DNA from: Oscillospiraceae bacterium
GTDB lineage: Bacteria > Bacillota > Clostridia > Oscillospirales > Oscillospiraceae
Assembly: GCA_024404215.1 (NCBI GenBank)
Contig: JAKSQI010000062.1
Location: forward strand, 1 to 8,578
Length of the DNA: 8,578 nt
Direction of reading: 5' to 3'
A model generated the notes under the pieces. That model saw only the letters and a program-made list of their open reading frames with translations, was not told the DNA's origin and did not search any database. Numbering within the stretch: the first letter of the stretch is position 1; each line of letters starts with the position of its first letter. Both the position numbers and the translations under genes were made by a program. Below, piece by piece: positions 1 to 5,869 of the stretch.

Positions 1-239
1 CCTTCCAGCGTGGCGTCCTGCTGATTAGCAGCAACGGCCGTTTGAATTTCAATTACCACATCATTGATAAAGGCCATCATGACGTTTTCCTTGGAATTGA
101 AATTCCGATAGAAGGTAATGCGGGAAACCTTGGCCTCACGGGTAATATCAGAAATGGAGATTTCGTTGTAGGTGTGATCCTGCATGAGACGAATAAAGCT
201 CTGTACAATCTGTGAAGCGGATTTGTTTTCTCTTGCCAT
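1..239 (-). CDS. TetR/AcrR-family transcriptional regulator, N-terminal part (runs off window)
   Basis: The first 79 residues of a TetR-family DNA-binding repressor are visible; the C-terminal ligand-binding and dimerisation domain lies outside the window. The start is the ATG at 239-237, with an AGGAGGG ribosome site just upstream at about 244-250. Residues from about 8 to 55 form the three-helix TetR HTH: an amphipathic first helix (QIVQSFIRLM), then NEISISDITREAKVSRITFYRNFNSKENVM, which matches the family pattern of I..IA..A.VS..TFY.YF..KE.L. The ligand and target genes cannot be deduced because the sensing domain is missing. It follows the DtxR-like gene on the same strand but is separated from it by a terminator and has its own promoter, and an inverted repeat over the likely start site suggests autorepression. 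Family assignment is firm; role is unknown. Confidence 0.93.
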   Translation of the reverse strand, partial: MARENKSASQIVQSFIRLMQDHTYNEISISDITREAKVSRITFYRNFNSKENVMMAFINDVVIEIQTAVAANQQDATLE

Positions 240-252
240 GAAGCCCTCCTTT

Positions 253-274
253 TAATGTAACACCTGTAACATTA
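253..274. promoter_or_regulatory. Imperfect inverted repeat, candidate TetR operator
   Basis: This 22-bp near-palindrome has outer arms TAATGT and ACATTA and an inner TAACA/TGTAA-type core; 9 of 11 base pairs are symmetric. It lies between the tetR promoter and ribosome site, covering the predicted start site near 272. Position and symmetry are typical of an autoregulatory TetR operator. The link to this protein is inferred from position. Confidence 0.6.
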
Positions 275-278
275 AGGC

Positions 279-307
279 AGTTTATCATTGAAACAGGCTT
301 TTGTCAA
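279..307 (-). promoter_or_regulatory. Predicted promoter of the tetR-family gene
   Basis: On the minus strand a perfect -35 TTGACA (307-302) is followed by a 17-bp spacer and a -10 TAAACT (284-279), preceded by TGA as an extended -10. The start site would fall near 272, inside the inverted repeat. The -35 directly abuts the U-tract of the preceding terminator. Confidence 0.7.
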
Positions 308-310
308 CAA

Positions 311-340
311 AAAGAAAAAGCCGCCGGATGTCCGGCGGCT
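311..340 (-). terminator. Rho-independent terminator of the DtxR-like gene
   Basis: A GC-rich 10-bp inverted repeat (319-328 with 331-340) forms a tight hairpin. Read on the minus strand it is followed by T-rich sequence (TTTTTCTTTTTG). The stem begins at the stop codon of the DtxR-like gene (342-340), so the terminator belongs to that gene and insulates the downstream tetR gene. Confidence 0.88.
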
Positions 341-714
341 CAGTTTGCTTCCTGGGCGGCGTTATGCTTTTTTAAAGCTTCAAAGCTTTCCTCGCTGATG
401 ACATGCTCCATACGGCAGGCATCCTTCTCTGCGGTTTCCGGGGAAACCCCCAGGCGAATCAGACAGCGGGTCAGGATGGTGTGGCGCTCGTACATGGAAG
501 CGGCAACCCGTTTGCCGCTGTCGGTAAGAGCGAGATGGTGATTTTGGTCAATCTCCAGATAACCGTTTTCTCTGAGTATTTTTAGGGCCCGGCTGACACT
601 GGGCTTGGAGAAGCCCATGTATTCCACAACGTCAATGGCGTGGATATCCGGCTTGCTTTGGGTCAATATGTAAATAGTTTCCAGATACATTTCTGCAGAT
701 TCCTGAAGAGTCAT
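340..714 (-). CDS. DtxR/IdeR/MntR-family metal-dependent transcriptional regulator, iron-type metal site
   Basis: A 124-residue metalloregulator that would bind DNA when loaded with a divalent metal. The start ATG (714-712) has an AAAGGAGG site 8 bases upstream. Residues 5-70 form the winged helix, with recognition helix SKPSVSRALKIL at 36-47 and wing near 55-64. Residues 71-115 are the metal-binding and dimerisation helices, including DACRMEHVISEE at 98-109. By comparison with diphtheria DtxR (Met10, Cys102, Glu105, His106), Met9, Cys100, Glu103 and His104 are all present. Bacillus MntR instead has Asp8 and Glu99, so iron(II) is the likely corepressor. For the ancillary site, His78 aligns with DtxR His79, but Thr82 replaces the Glu83 equivalent and Glu96 the His98 equivalent. 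There is no C-terminal SH3-like domain, as in MntR and many clostridial members. The metal is inferred; the family is certain. Confidence 0.93.
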   Translation of the reverse strand: MTLQESAEMYLETIYILTQSKPDIHAIDVVEYMGFSKPSVSRALKILRENGYLEIDQNHHLALTDSGKRVAASMYERHTILTRCLIRLGVSPETAEKDACRMEHVISEESFEALKKHNAAQEAN

Positions 715-741
715 TCCGGCCGCCTCCTTTACGTATGTTTC

Positions 742-770
742 ATTGTATCATAGGCAAAAGGCCTTGGCAA
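742..770 (-). promoter_or_regulatory. Predicted promoter of the DtxR-like gene
   Basis: On the minus strand -35 TTGCCA (770-765) is separated by 17 bp from -10 TACAAT (747-742), which is preceded by TGA (extended -10). It is back-to-back with the promoter at 801-829, and the two -35 boxes are 30 bp apart. A TTTTGCCTA stretch in the spacer resembles one half of a Bacillus MntR box, but no second half is present. Confidence 0.7.
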
Positions 771-800
771 CAGGCAATGAAAGCCCATTCATACAGATGG

Positions 801-829
801 TTGGCAAATGCCAGGGGATATGATACACT
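801..829 (+). promoter_or_regulatory. Predicted promoter of the 855-2996 operon, with overlapping inverted repeat
   Basis: -35 TTGGCA (801-806), 17-bp spacer, -10 TACACT (824-829) preceded by TGA (extended -10). The short inverted repeat TGGCA-AA-TGCCA (802-813) overlaps the -35, and the heptamer TTGGCAA recurs at 764-770 over the divergent -35. A regulator binding here could control both directions; which one is not shown. Confidence 0.65.
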
Positions 830-854
830 ATAGCGAAAAAGACGGAGGTGCTTT

Positions 855-1241
855 ATGGGACTGTTTACAAAGAAAACGGATAAAAAGATGGTGGTGCTGA
901 TGATGGATACCCATGATGGTGAGCTGCAGCATGTCATGGAAGAAATGGGTGACAAGGGCAAGCAGTATGCCATGGAAAATGTTCGGGTAAATTTTGTTAA
1001 GGTGATGTATGGAAAATCCATCAAAGCCTATCGGGATGAGAACATTACGGTGCTGTTTCCCAATCAGTGGGAAGCCCCTTTGTACCGTCGGGAACAGGCC
1101 GGCATGGACCGCATTGCCGTTGAATGCGTCCGGGAGCATATCCGCAAGACCATGCCCCAGGTGAATGCGGAGACAGTGGATGTGGTGATTCAGTCCTTCG
1201 CCGGCAAGGAATTTGCCGGAGCTTCCTTTGTGTATGACTGA
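855..1241 (+). CDS. Conserved-looking hypothetical protein, function unknown
   Basis: A 128-residue soluble protein that I do not recognise. It begins with ATG six bases after a GGAGG site and sits directly behind a good promoter, so it is very likely expressed. Predicted features: a basic N-terminus (KKTDKK), a hydrophobic strand MVVLMM at about 12-17, a Met/His/Asp/Glu-rich helix (DTHDGELQHVMEEMGDKG, residues 18-35), a central strand region around VRVNFVKVMYG, and a C-terminal helix plus strand (VDVVIQSFAG). There is no signal peptide, no membrane segment and no clear catalytic motif. It is the first gene of an operon; its end overlaps the ATG of the alkyltransferase by 8 bases, implying translational coupling. 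The divergent neighbour is the iron-type regulator. No function is claimed. Confidence 0.85.
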   Translation: MGLFTKKTDKKMVVLMMDTHDGELQHVMEEMGDKGKQYAMENVRVNFVKVMYGKSIKAYRDENITVLFPNQWEAPLYRREQAGMDRIAVECVREHIRKTMPQVNAETVDVVIQSFAGKEFAGASFVYD

Positions 1242-1794
1242 TCGCAGGGAGCCTGTGGTTACCGCCGTCTATTTTTCCCCCCTGGGGGAAGTGCTGCTGG
1301 CGGCCCAAGGCGAGGCTCTGATTGGATGCTGGTTTGTAGGCCAGCGCTACGAAGGCCGGGGACTGACCGGGGAATATGGACGGGGAAGTCTGCCGGTTTT
1401 GGATGAGGCGGCGCTTTGGCTGGACGCCTATTTTGCCGGCAAGCCCTTGCCCGGATGTCCAAGGCTTGCCCCCAAGGGTACAGCTTTTCAGCTGGCAGTA
1501 TGGCAGCTGCTGGCTGAGATTCCTTATGGTGAGACCACAACCTATAGCCGGCTGGCACAGCTGCTGAGTCAAAGGCGGGGAGGCCGTCCAAGCTCGGCCA
1601 GAGCTGTTGGGGGAGCGGTTAGCCGAAATCCCCTGTCCCTTTTTTTGCCCTGCCACCGGGTGTTGGGGGCCAATGGAAGCCTGACCGGATATGCTGGCGG
1701 AACCGAGAGAAAAGCAGCCCTTCTCCGGCTGGAGAAGAAGCGGGCAAGCGAAAGCAGTCCCGCAGAACATGAATTTCGGAGGATTATACAGTGA
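1234..1794 (+). CDS. ogt: Methylated-DNA--[protein]-cysteine S-methyltransferase (O6-alkylguanine-DNA alkyltransferase)
   Basis: A suicide DNA-repair protein that transfers alkyl groups from O6-alkylguanine or O4-alkylthymine to its own cysteine. Starting from the ATG at 1234 it has 186 residues, the usual length for Ogt/AGT. An N-terminal alpha/beta domain precedes the conserved catalytic domain, which starts near FQLAVWQLLAEIPYGETTTY. The active-site PCHRV has its cysteine at residue 140 (codon 1651-1653). The arginine finger and helix-turn-helix region are visible in ARAVGGAVSRNP, and the C-terminal GYAGG...K..LLRLE motif is intact. A TTG at 1213 would extend the frame by seven residues, but its only ribosome site is two bases away, so ATG 1234 is preferred, coupled to the upstream stop at 1239-1241. 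It overlaps the downstream dehydrogenase by 4 bases. About 20 charged residues after the core look like a dispensable tail. Confidence 0.95.
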   Translation: MTDRREPVVTAVYFSPLGEVLLAAQGEALIGCWFVGQRYEGRGLTGEYGRGSLPVLDEAALWLDAYFAGKPLPGCPRLAPKGTAFQLAVWQLLAEIPYGETTTYSRLAQLLSQRRGGRPSSARAVGGAVSRNPLSLFLPCHRVLGANGSLTGYAGGTERKAALLRLEKKRASESSPAEHEFRRIIQ

Positions 1795-2996
1795 ATAGAA
1801 TCAAAAAGCTCTATTGCCGTGTCTTTCAGACCTGCTTTAAGATAGCTATCCCCATTCTGCCCTATCGGGAACCTAAGCAGCTGAATCTGCTGGCAGACGG
1901 TGTGGCGGTTTTGGAAGAAAAGGGGATTAAAAGCATCCTGCTGGTTACCGATAAGTCGGTGAGAGGCCTGGGGCTGACCGCCTTTCTGGAGCAGTGCCTG
2001 GCCGACCATGGCATTGCCTGCCATATCTATGACGGCACCATTCCCAACCCCACCATTGACAATGTTGAGCAGGCCCGTGAGCTTTACCTGCAGGGCAAGT
2101 GCGGGGCCATTATTGCCGTTGGCGGTGGTTCCTCCATGGACTGCGCCAAGGGCTGTGCGGCCAGACTGGCCCGCCCTCGCAAGAGCATACCACAAATGCG
2201 GGGCATCCTGAAGGTGAACAAAAAGGGCCCGCTGCTCATCGCTGTGCCCACTACGGCCGGAACGGGAAGCGAGACCACCCTGGCTGCGGTGATTACCGAT
2301 GCCGTGCATCATTACAAATATCCCATTAACGATTTTCCGCTGATTCCGGACTATGCCATTCTGGCCCCACGGCTGACTACCGGCCTGCCCCCCATGCTGA
2401 CGGCCACCACGGGCCTGGATGCCCTGACCCATGCGGTAGAGGCCTATATCGGCAACAGCACCACGTCCCTAACCCGGGCCATGAGCGAGGAAGCCGTTAA
2501 GCTGATTTACGAGAACCTTTACACGGCCTATCAGGACGGCGAGAATCTGGAAGCCAGGCAGAACATGCTGCGGGCTGCTTACTGTGCCGGTGTCAGCTTT
2601 ACCCGTAGCTATGTTGGCTATGTTCACGGTATTGCCCATTCCTTAGGGGGCCAGTACGGAACCGCCCACGGCTTGGCCAATGCGGTTATTTTGCCCTATT
2701 TTCTGGAGGAATACGGCTCGGTCATCCACGGCAAGCTGGCTAAGCTGGCCCGGCTTTGCGGCATGGTGGATGCTGCTGCCGGGGACAGGGAAGGGGCTCG
2801 CGCCTTTGTGGATTGGGTGTGGGAGATGAATCGCCTTATGGAGATTCCCAAGCTCCTCCCGGAAATCCGGGAGGAGGATATTCCGGTAATGGCCCGCCAT
2901 GCCGATGCAGAATCCAACCCCCTGTATCCCGTGCCGATTTTGATGGATGCCCGGGAGCTGGAGCGCATGTATCGTCTGCTGATGCCCAAGGATTAA
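1791..2996 (+). CDS. Iron-dependent (group III) alcohol dehydrogenase
   Basis: A 401-residue NAD(P)-dependent oxidoreductase of the iron-containing ADH family, interconverting alcohols or diols and aldehydes. The GTG start at 1791 overlaps the alkyltransferase stop (GTGA) and has GGAGGA seven bases upstream. The N-terminal half is the dinucleotide-binding domain, with GGGSSMDCAK at 111-120 and VPTTAGTGSE at 152-161. The helical C-terminal half carries the metal ligands: Asp210 and His214 in DALTHAVEAY, His279 in VHGIAH and His293 in TAHG. The 4- and 14-residue spacings match E. coli FucO (Asp196/His200, His263/His277). A basic, aromatic N-terminal extension of about 30 residues precedes the core. 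The substrate cannot be fixed; lactaldehyde, butanol or other short aldehydes are all possible. It ends the operon before a strong terminator. Pairing with a DNA-alkyl repair protein hints at aldehyde detoxification (inference). Confidence 0.95.
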   Translation: MNRIKKLYCRVFQTCFKIAIPILPYREPKQLNLLADGVAVLEEKGIKSILLVTDKSVRGLGLTAFLEQCLADHGIACHIYDGTIPNPTIDNVEQARELYLQGKCGAIIAVGGGSSMDCAKGCAARLARPRKSIPQMRGILKVNKKGPLLIAVPTTAGTGSETTLAAVITDAVHHYKYPINDFPLIPDYAILAPRLTTGLPPMLTATTGLDALTHAVEAYIGNSTTSLTRAMSEEAVKLIYENLYTAYQDGENLEARQNMLRAAYCAGVSFTRSYVGYVHGIAHSLGGQYGTAHGLANAVILPYFLEEYGSVIHGKLAKLARLCGMVDAAAGDREGARAFVDWVWEMNRLMEIPKLLPEIREEDIPVMARHADAESNPLYPVPILMDARELERMYRLLMPKD

Positions 2997-3000
2997 AGCA

Positions 3001-3028
3001 AGGACTGCCTGACGGCAGTCCTGTTTTT
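3001..3028 (+). terminator. Rho-independent terminator of the ogt-adh operon
   Basis: A perfect 9-bp stem (3001-3009 with 3014-3022), TGAC loop, then GTTTTT. It lies five bases after the dehydrogenase stop codon, and its T-tract is immediately followed by the next promoter. Confidence 0.92.
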
Positions 3029-3041
3029 CGTCTTTTATCTA

Positions 3042-3050
3042 TGGTATAAT
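3042..3050 (+). promoter_or_regulatory. Predicted extended -10 promoter of the macro-domain gene
   Basis: TGG followed by a perfect TATAAT (3045-3050). No good -35 is found at the 17-bp position, which falls in the terminator T-tract (3022-3027), so it probably works as an extended -10 promoter. The start site would be near 3057, giving a leader of about 30 bases. Confidence 0.7.
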
Positions 3051-3085
3051 AAAACAAAGACAAGCAGAATGCGGGAGGCTTTGCC

Positions 3086-4273
3086 ATGTCATTTCAAATC
3101 ATTCGTCAGGATATCACCAAAGTCAAGGCCGATGCCATTGTGAATACGGCCAATCCCCGGCCCATTTATGCCGGGGGCACCGATTGCGCCATCTATGAAG
3201 CCGCCGGGGCGGAACTCCTGCTGAGGGAAAGGCAGAAGATAGGCCACATGCTGCCGGGTCAGGCTGCGGAAACTCCGGCCTTCCGGCTGAAGGCTAAGTA
3301 CATTCTGCACACCGTAGGGCCGGAATGGCAGGGCGGCAGTCATGGTGAACTGGACATCCTGCGGGCCTGCTATGAGAATTGCCTGAAGCTGGCCCTAAAG
3401 CTGAAATGCCGGTCCATAGCCTTTCCCCTTATTGCGACCGGAAGCTACGGCTTCCCCAAGGATAAAGCTCTGCAGACGGCCCTGTCTGTGATTCAGCCCT
3501 TTCTGCTGGAGCACAGCATGAGGGTTACCCTCGTGGTTTTCAATAAAGAGGCCTTTGAGCTGTCCGGTCAGCTTGTGGATAAGGTCCGCGCCTATGTGGA
3601 CTCGGTTTATGTGGAAGAGGCCTATCGGAGAGAGTATAGGCAGAACCGAAGGGGAGCTTCAAGGGGGGCCTTGGGGAACCGACTTTTGGGAAAGGAAAAG
3701 CAAAAAGCCTCCACAAAAGGGGTGGAAGAGGAAGAAGCCCTTTCCTTTGCTGCAGGCTTGGCTGCGGATGCGGAAGTCCGGCCCTTCCGTCGGGAAGAGG
3801 CGAAGGAGGAGACGCGGCTTGAGGGCTTTTCTGACGCGACAGTCGCCCCGGCCTTGCCCCAGCCTTTGTCGGCGGCACCTTCAGCACCGGCGCCTGCCTA
3901 TGTGGATTTGGATGCCATGCTGAAGAATGCAGGCAAAACCTTTCAGGAACGGCTGTTTGAAATAATTGACCAGCGGCAGCTGTCCGGTCCTCAGGTATAT
4001 AAGAATTACATTTCCAAGCAGGTGTACTCCAAAATACAGGGGGATAAGGATTATCACCCCAACAAGTATACGGCACTAGCCCTCTGCCTGTCCTTACGGC
4101 TGAGCCTGGAGGATACACTGGACCTAATGGGGCGGGCTGGCTGGACCTTAAGCCAAAGCAGCAAGCCGGATGTTATTGTGCGGGGCTGCATTCTAAATAA
4201 AGAGTATAACCCGGTGAACATCAACATGATTCTTTTTGACTATGACTGTCCCTGTCTGGATAAGATAAAATAA
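3086..4273 (+). CDS. Macro-domain (ADP-ribose binding) protein with C-terminal HTH-like module
   Basis: A 395-residue protein with two folded parts joined by a long linker. The start ATG has GGGAGG seven bases upstream. Residues 1-170 are a macro domain of the type that binds ADP-ribose and often removes it from proteins or nucleic acids: NTAN at 20-23, AGGTDCAIYEAAG at 29-41, a GQAAETPAF loop at 58-66, ILHTVGPEW at 73-81 and the phosphate loop PLIATGSYGFP at 114-124. The loop after NTAN has AGGTD where typical MacroD proteins have GGGVD, so hydrolase activity is plausible but unproven. Residues 180-272 are charged then Ala/Pro-rich and look disordered. Residues 284-395 are helical; the stretch around QVYSKIQGDKDYHPNKYTALALCLSLRLSLEDTLDLMGRAG resembles the C-terminal helices of an XRE-type HTH, and I recall this module from other clostridial macro proteins. 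A HAD gene follows 53 bases on with no terminator between. Confidence 0.88.
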   Translation: MSFQIIRQDITKVKADAIVNTANPRPIYAGGTDCAIYEAAGAELLLRERQKIGHMLPGQAAETPAFRLKAKYILHTVGPEWQGGSHGELDILRACYENCLKLALKLKCRSIAFPLIATGSYGFPKDKALQTALSVIQPFLLEHSMRVTLVVFNKEAFELSGQLVDKVRAYVDSVYVEEAYRREYRQNRRGASRGALGNRLLGKEKQKASTKGVEEEEALSFAAGLAADAEVRPFRREEAKEETRLEGFSDATVAPALPQPLSAAPSAPAPAYVDLDAMLKNAGKTFQERLFEIIDQRQLSGPQVYKNYISKQVYSKIQGDKDYHPNKYTALALCLSLRLSLEDTLDLMGRAGWTLSQSSKPDVIVRGCILNKEYNPVNINMILFDYDCPCLDKIK

Positions 4274-4326
4274 GACAGCTGTACGGGCTTTCTTTACAGG
4301 AATCATGTCAGATAAAGGAGGGCAAT

Positions 4327-4986
4327 ATGTTAGCTTTTGATGCCGTTGTTTTTGACATGGACGGCGTGATTTTTGATTCGGAACGGGAGGTTCTGAAGTG
4401 CTGGCAGGAAACCGGCAAAAAGCATGGTCTCGACCATGTGGAGGACGTGGTTTTTGCCTGTATTGGAACCAATAAAACCCGAACCCGTGAAATTGTATTG
4501 GAGTATTACGGCCAGGACTTTCCCTTTGATTCCTTTAATGGGGAGGCCTCGGCCCTATACCACAGCCGCTATTCCGGAGGCCGCCTGCCCCTAAAGCCGG
4601 GGATAAGGGAACTGCTGACCTGGCTGAAGACCAGGGGAAAGGGCATAGCCCTGGCATCCTCCACCCGTCACGCCGTTGTGACTGACGAGCTGAAAGCGGC
4701 GGGACTCCTGGACTTTTTTGATGCGGTAATCGGCGGCGACATGGTGGAACGCAGCAAGCCTGCCCCGGATATTTTCCTGAAAGCCTGTCAGGCACTGGAG
4801 CTGGAGCCGGAGCGTTGCTTTGCCATTGAGGACTCCTACAACGGCATTCGGGCGGCACAAGCCGGAGGACTGCGGCCCCTTATGGTGCCGGACCTGCTTC
4901 CGGCCAATGAGAAAATGATGGCCTTGGCGGAGAGCATAGAAAAAAATTTACTGGACGTAATCACTTACTTAGAGGCTTTGGAATAA
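4327..4986 (+). CDS. HAD-superfamily subfamily IA hydrolase, beta-phosphoglucomutase-like
   Basis: A 219-residue phosphatase or phosphomutase acting on small phosphorylated metabolites. The ATG is preceded by AAAGGAGGG. All four HAD motifs are visible: DMDGV with nucleophile Asp10 and acid/base Asp12; ASST at 110-113 (motif II); Lys144 in RSKPAPDIF (motif III); and EDSYNG at 168-173 with metal ligands Glu168 and Asp169 (motif IV). A helical cap at about 16-85 follows motif I, as in beta-phosphoglucomutase, phosphonatase and Gph-like enzymes. The KPAPDIF and EDS.NGI signatures favour the beta-phosphoglucomutase-like branch, but the substrate cannot be read from sequence. It is probably cotranscribed with the macro-domain gene. 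A phosphatase for ADP-ribose breakdown products is possible only as speculation. Confidence 0.93.
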   Translation: MLAFDAVVFDMDGVIFDSEREVLKCWQETGKKHGLDHVEDVVFACIGTNKTRTREIVLEYYGQDFPFDSFNGEASALYHSRYSGGRLPLKPGIRELLTWLKTRGKGIALASSTRHAVVTDELKAAGLLDFFDAVIGGDMVERSKPAPDIFLKACQALELEPERCFAIEDSYNGIRAAQAGGLRPLMVPDLLPANEKMMALAESIEKNLLDVITYLEALE

Positions 4987-5017
4987 AAACAGGCTGCCCC
5001 CGAAGGGACAGCCTGTT
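4982..5017 (-). terminator. Rho-independent terminator between convergent genes
   Basis: The stem is 9 bp (4988-4996 with 5009-5017) extended by CCC/GGG around a short loop, with one bulged base. On the minus strand it is followed by TTTTTATT, so it mainly serves the zinc-ribbon/TM2 gene. On the plus strand the downstream sequence has no T-tract, so it is at best a partial terminator for the HAD gene, whose stop codon (4984-4986) lies in it. Confidence 0.85.
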
Positions 5018-5025
5018 GGCTTAGC

Positions 5026-5721
5026 TTACATGGTTTTTATCGGGAGTCCGTCCTTGTCTTTGAATACGCCGCAGCAAATCAAAATAAAATCAATCAGATA
5101 TCCGATGCCAAAGCAGCCAAAAGTGAACAGCCAAAGAATACCGGTGCCGATTTTGCCTGCATAAAAACGGTGTACGCCGAAAACACCAAAGAAAAAACAG
5201 AGCAGGATTGCTGCCAGTCGATTCTTGGGGGATACAACCTCCGGCGTTGGGTTCATATAGTAATTATTGACAATGGTGGCACGGCCTTGAATTACCTGCT
5301 CCACCTGGTCCGGGCTAACAACAGAAACGTTTAGGCCGCTGTTGGCTAGAATATCGGCCAGCTCCTGAGCACGGTCCAGGGGCATGTCCGTGGTAATCTC
5401 CACCGGGGCGGTTTTCAAATAGCAACGGGCGTCTTCGGCGCTGTAATGGAGAGTATCCTGCAGAAGCCGGACGGCTGCCGGAAGACTGGAAAAGCCCAGA
5501 GAATTCAGCTTGACCCGATAGGCCAAGCTATCGTCCCTCTGTTGGGAAAAGGCCTCTTTGGCCGGAGCTTTTTCTGCTTCAGGGGCAGGGGCGGCTTGTA
5601 CGGCCATTCCACCCTGTGAGAGGCTTTCCACTGTCGGAGCGGGCTTCAGCTCTGCACCGCAGTTGGGGCAAAAACGAGAATCTGCCGTCAGCTTTTCGCC
5701 GCAAGCAGTACAATAGTTCAT
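5026..5721 (-). CDS. Zinc-ribbon / L7/L12-CTD-like / TM2-domain membrane protein
   Basis: A 231-residue protein with three modules. The ATG at 5721 has AGGAGGT six bases upstream; a possible in-frame TTG at 5748 lies upstream of that site and is rejected. Residues 4-21 are a zinc ribbon (Cys4, Cys7, Cys18, Cys21). Residues 24-62 are an Ala/Pro/Glu-rich linker. Residues 68-135 (YRVKLNSLGF...LANSGLNVSVV) can be aligned with the ribosomal L7/L12 C-terminal domain with about one gap: a strand, a helix (LPAAVRLLQDTL), a second helix (SAEDARCYLKTAP), a third helix with A.EL...L..SG and a final strand. Residues 165-227 are a TM2 domain, two membrane helices with the motif FFGVFGVHRFYAGK..TGILWL and a closing GVFKDKDGLP. 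The topology would put the ribbon and L7/L12-like parts on the same side, probably the cytosol. Function unknown; the gene is monocistronic. Confidence 0.9.
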   Translation of the reverse strand: MNYCTACGEKLTADSRFCPNCGAELKPAPTVESLSQGGMAVQAAPAPEAEKAPAKEAFSQQRDDSLAYRVKLNSLGFSSLPAAVRLLQDTLHYSAEDARCYLKTAPVEITTDMPLDRAQELADILANSGLNVSVVSPDQVEQVIQGRATIVNNYYMNPTPEVVSPKNRLAAILLCFFFGVFGVHRFYAGKIGTGILWLFTFGCFGIGYLIDFILICCGVFKDKDGLPIKTM

Positions 5722-5762
5722 AAAAATACCTCCTAAATAGGAAATCAAAGCTTACCAACAGC

Positions 5763-5791
5763 AGTATAACAGATTCCGTGGGCCGGGACAA
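5763..5791 (-). promoter_or_regulatory. Predicted promoter of the zinc-ribbon/TM2 gene
   Basis: On the minus strand -35 TTGTCC (5791-5786), 17-bp spacer and -10 TATACT (5768-5763) preceded by TGT (extended -10). The start site near 5756 gives a leader of about 35 bases. Confidence 0.65.
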
Positions 5792-5869
5792 TGGGGAGGC
5801 CCTTAGCTTTTGCTTAAGAATGTGTGAAGAGCCGAACACCATAAGCTTGTATGCATTTTTCGTGCCTGT

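Noticed and set aside
750..759. TTTTGCCTA on the minus strand as an MntR box
   Set aside because: Only one half-site is present; the inverted partner is missing, and the regulator has an iron-type metal site.
1213..1233. TTG start extending the alkyltransferase by seven residues
   Set aside because: The only ribosome-like site (AAGGA) is two bases away; the ATG at 1234 overlaps the upstream stop and fits translational coupling.
1045..1770. Long minus-strand open frame antisense to the alkyltransferase
   Set aside because: It overlaps a gene with complete catalytic motifs, has no ribosome site, and reads as Pro/Gly/Ser/Gln-rich shadow sequence.
3540..4118. Long minus-strand open frame opposite the macro-protein linker
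   Set aside because: Very Pro/Arg/Leu-rich with no domain; explained by the GC-rich, repetitive codon composition of the linker.
5722..5748. TTG start extending the zinc-ribbon protein
   Set aside because: AGGAGGT lies inside this extension, at ideal distance from the ATG at 5721.
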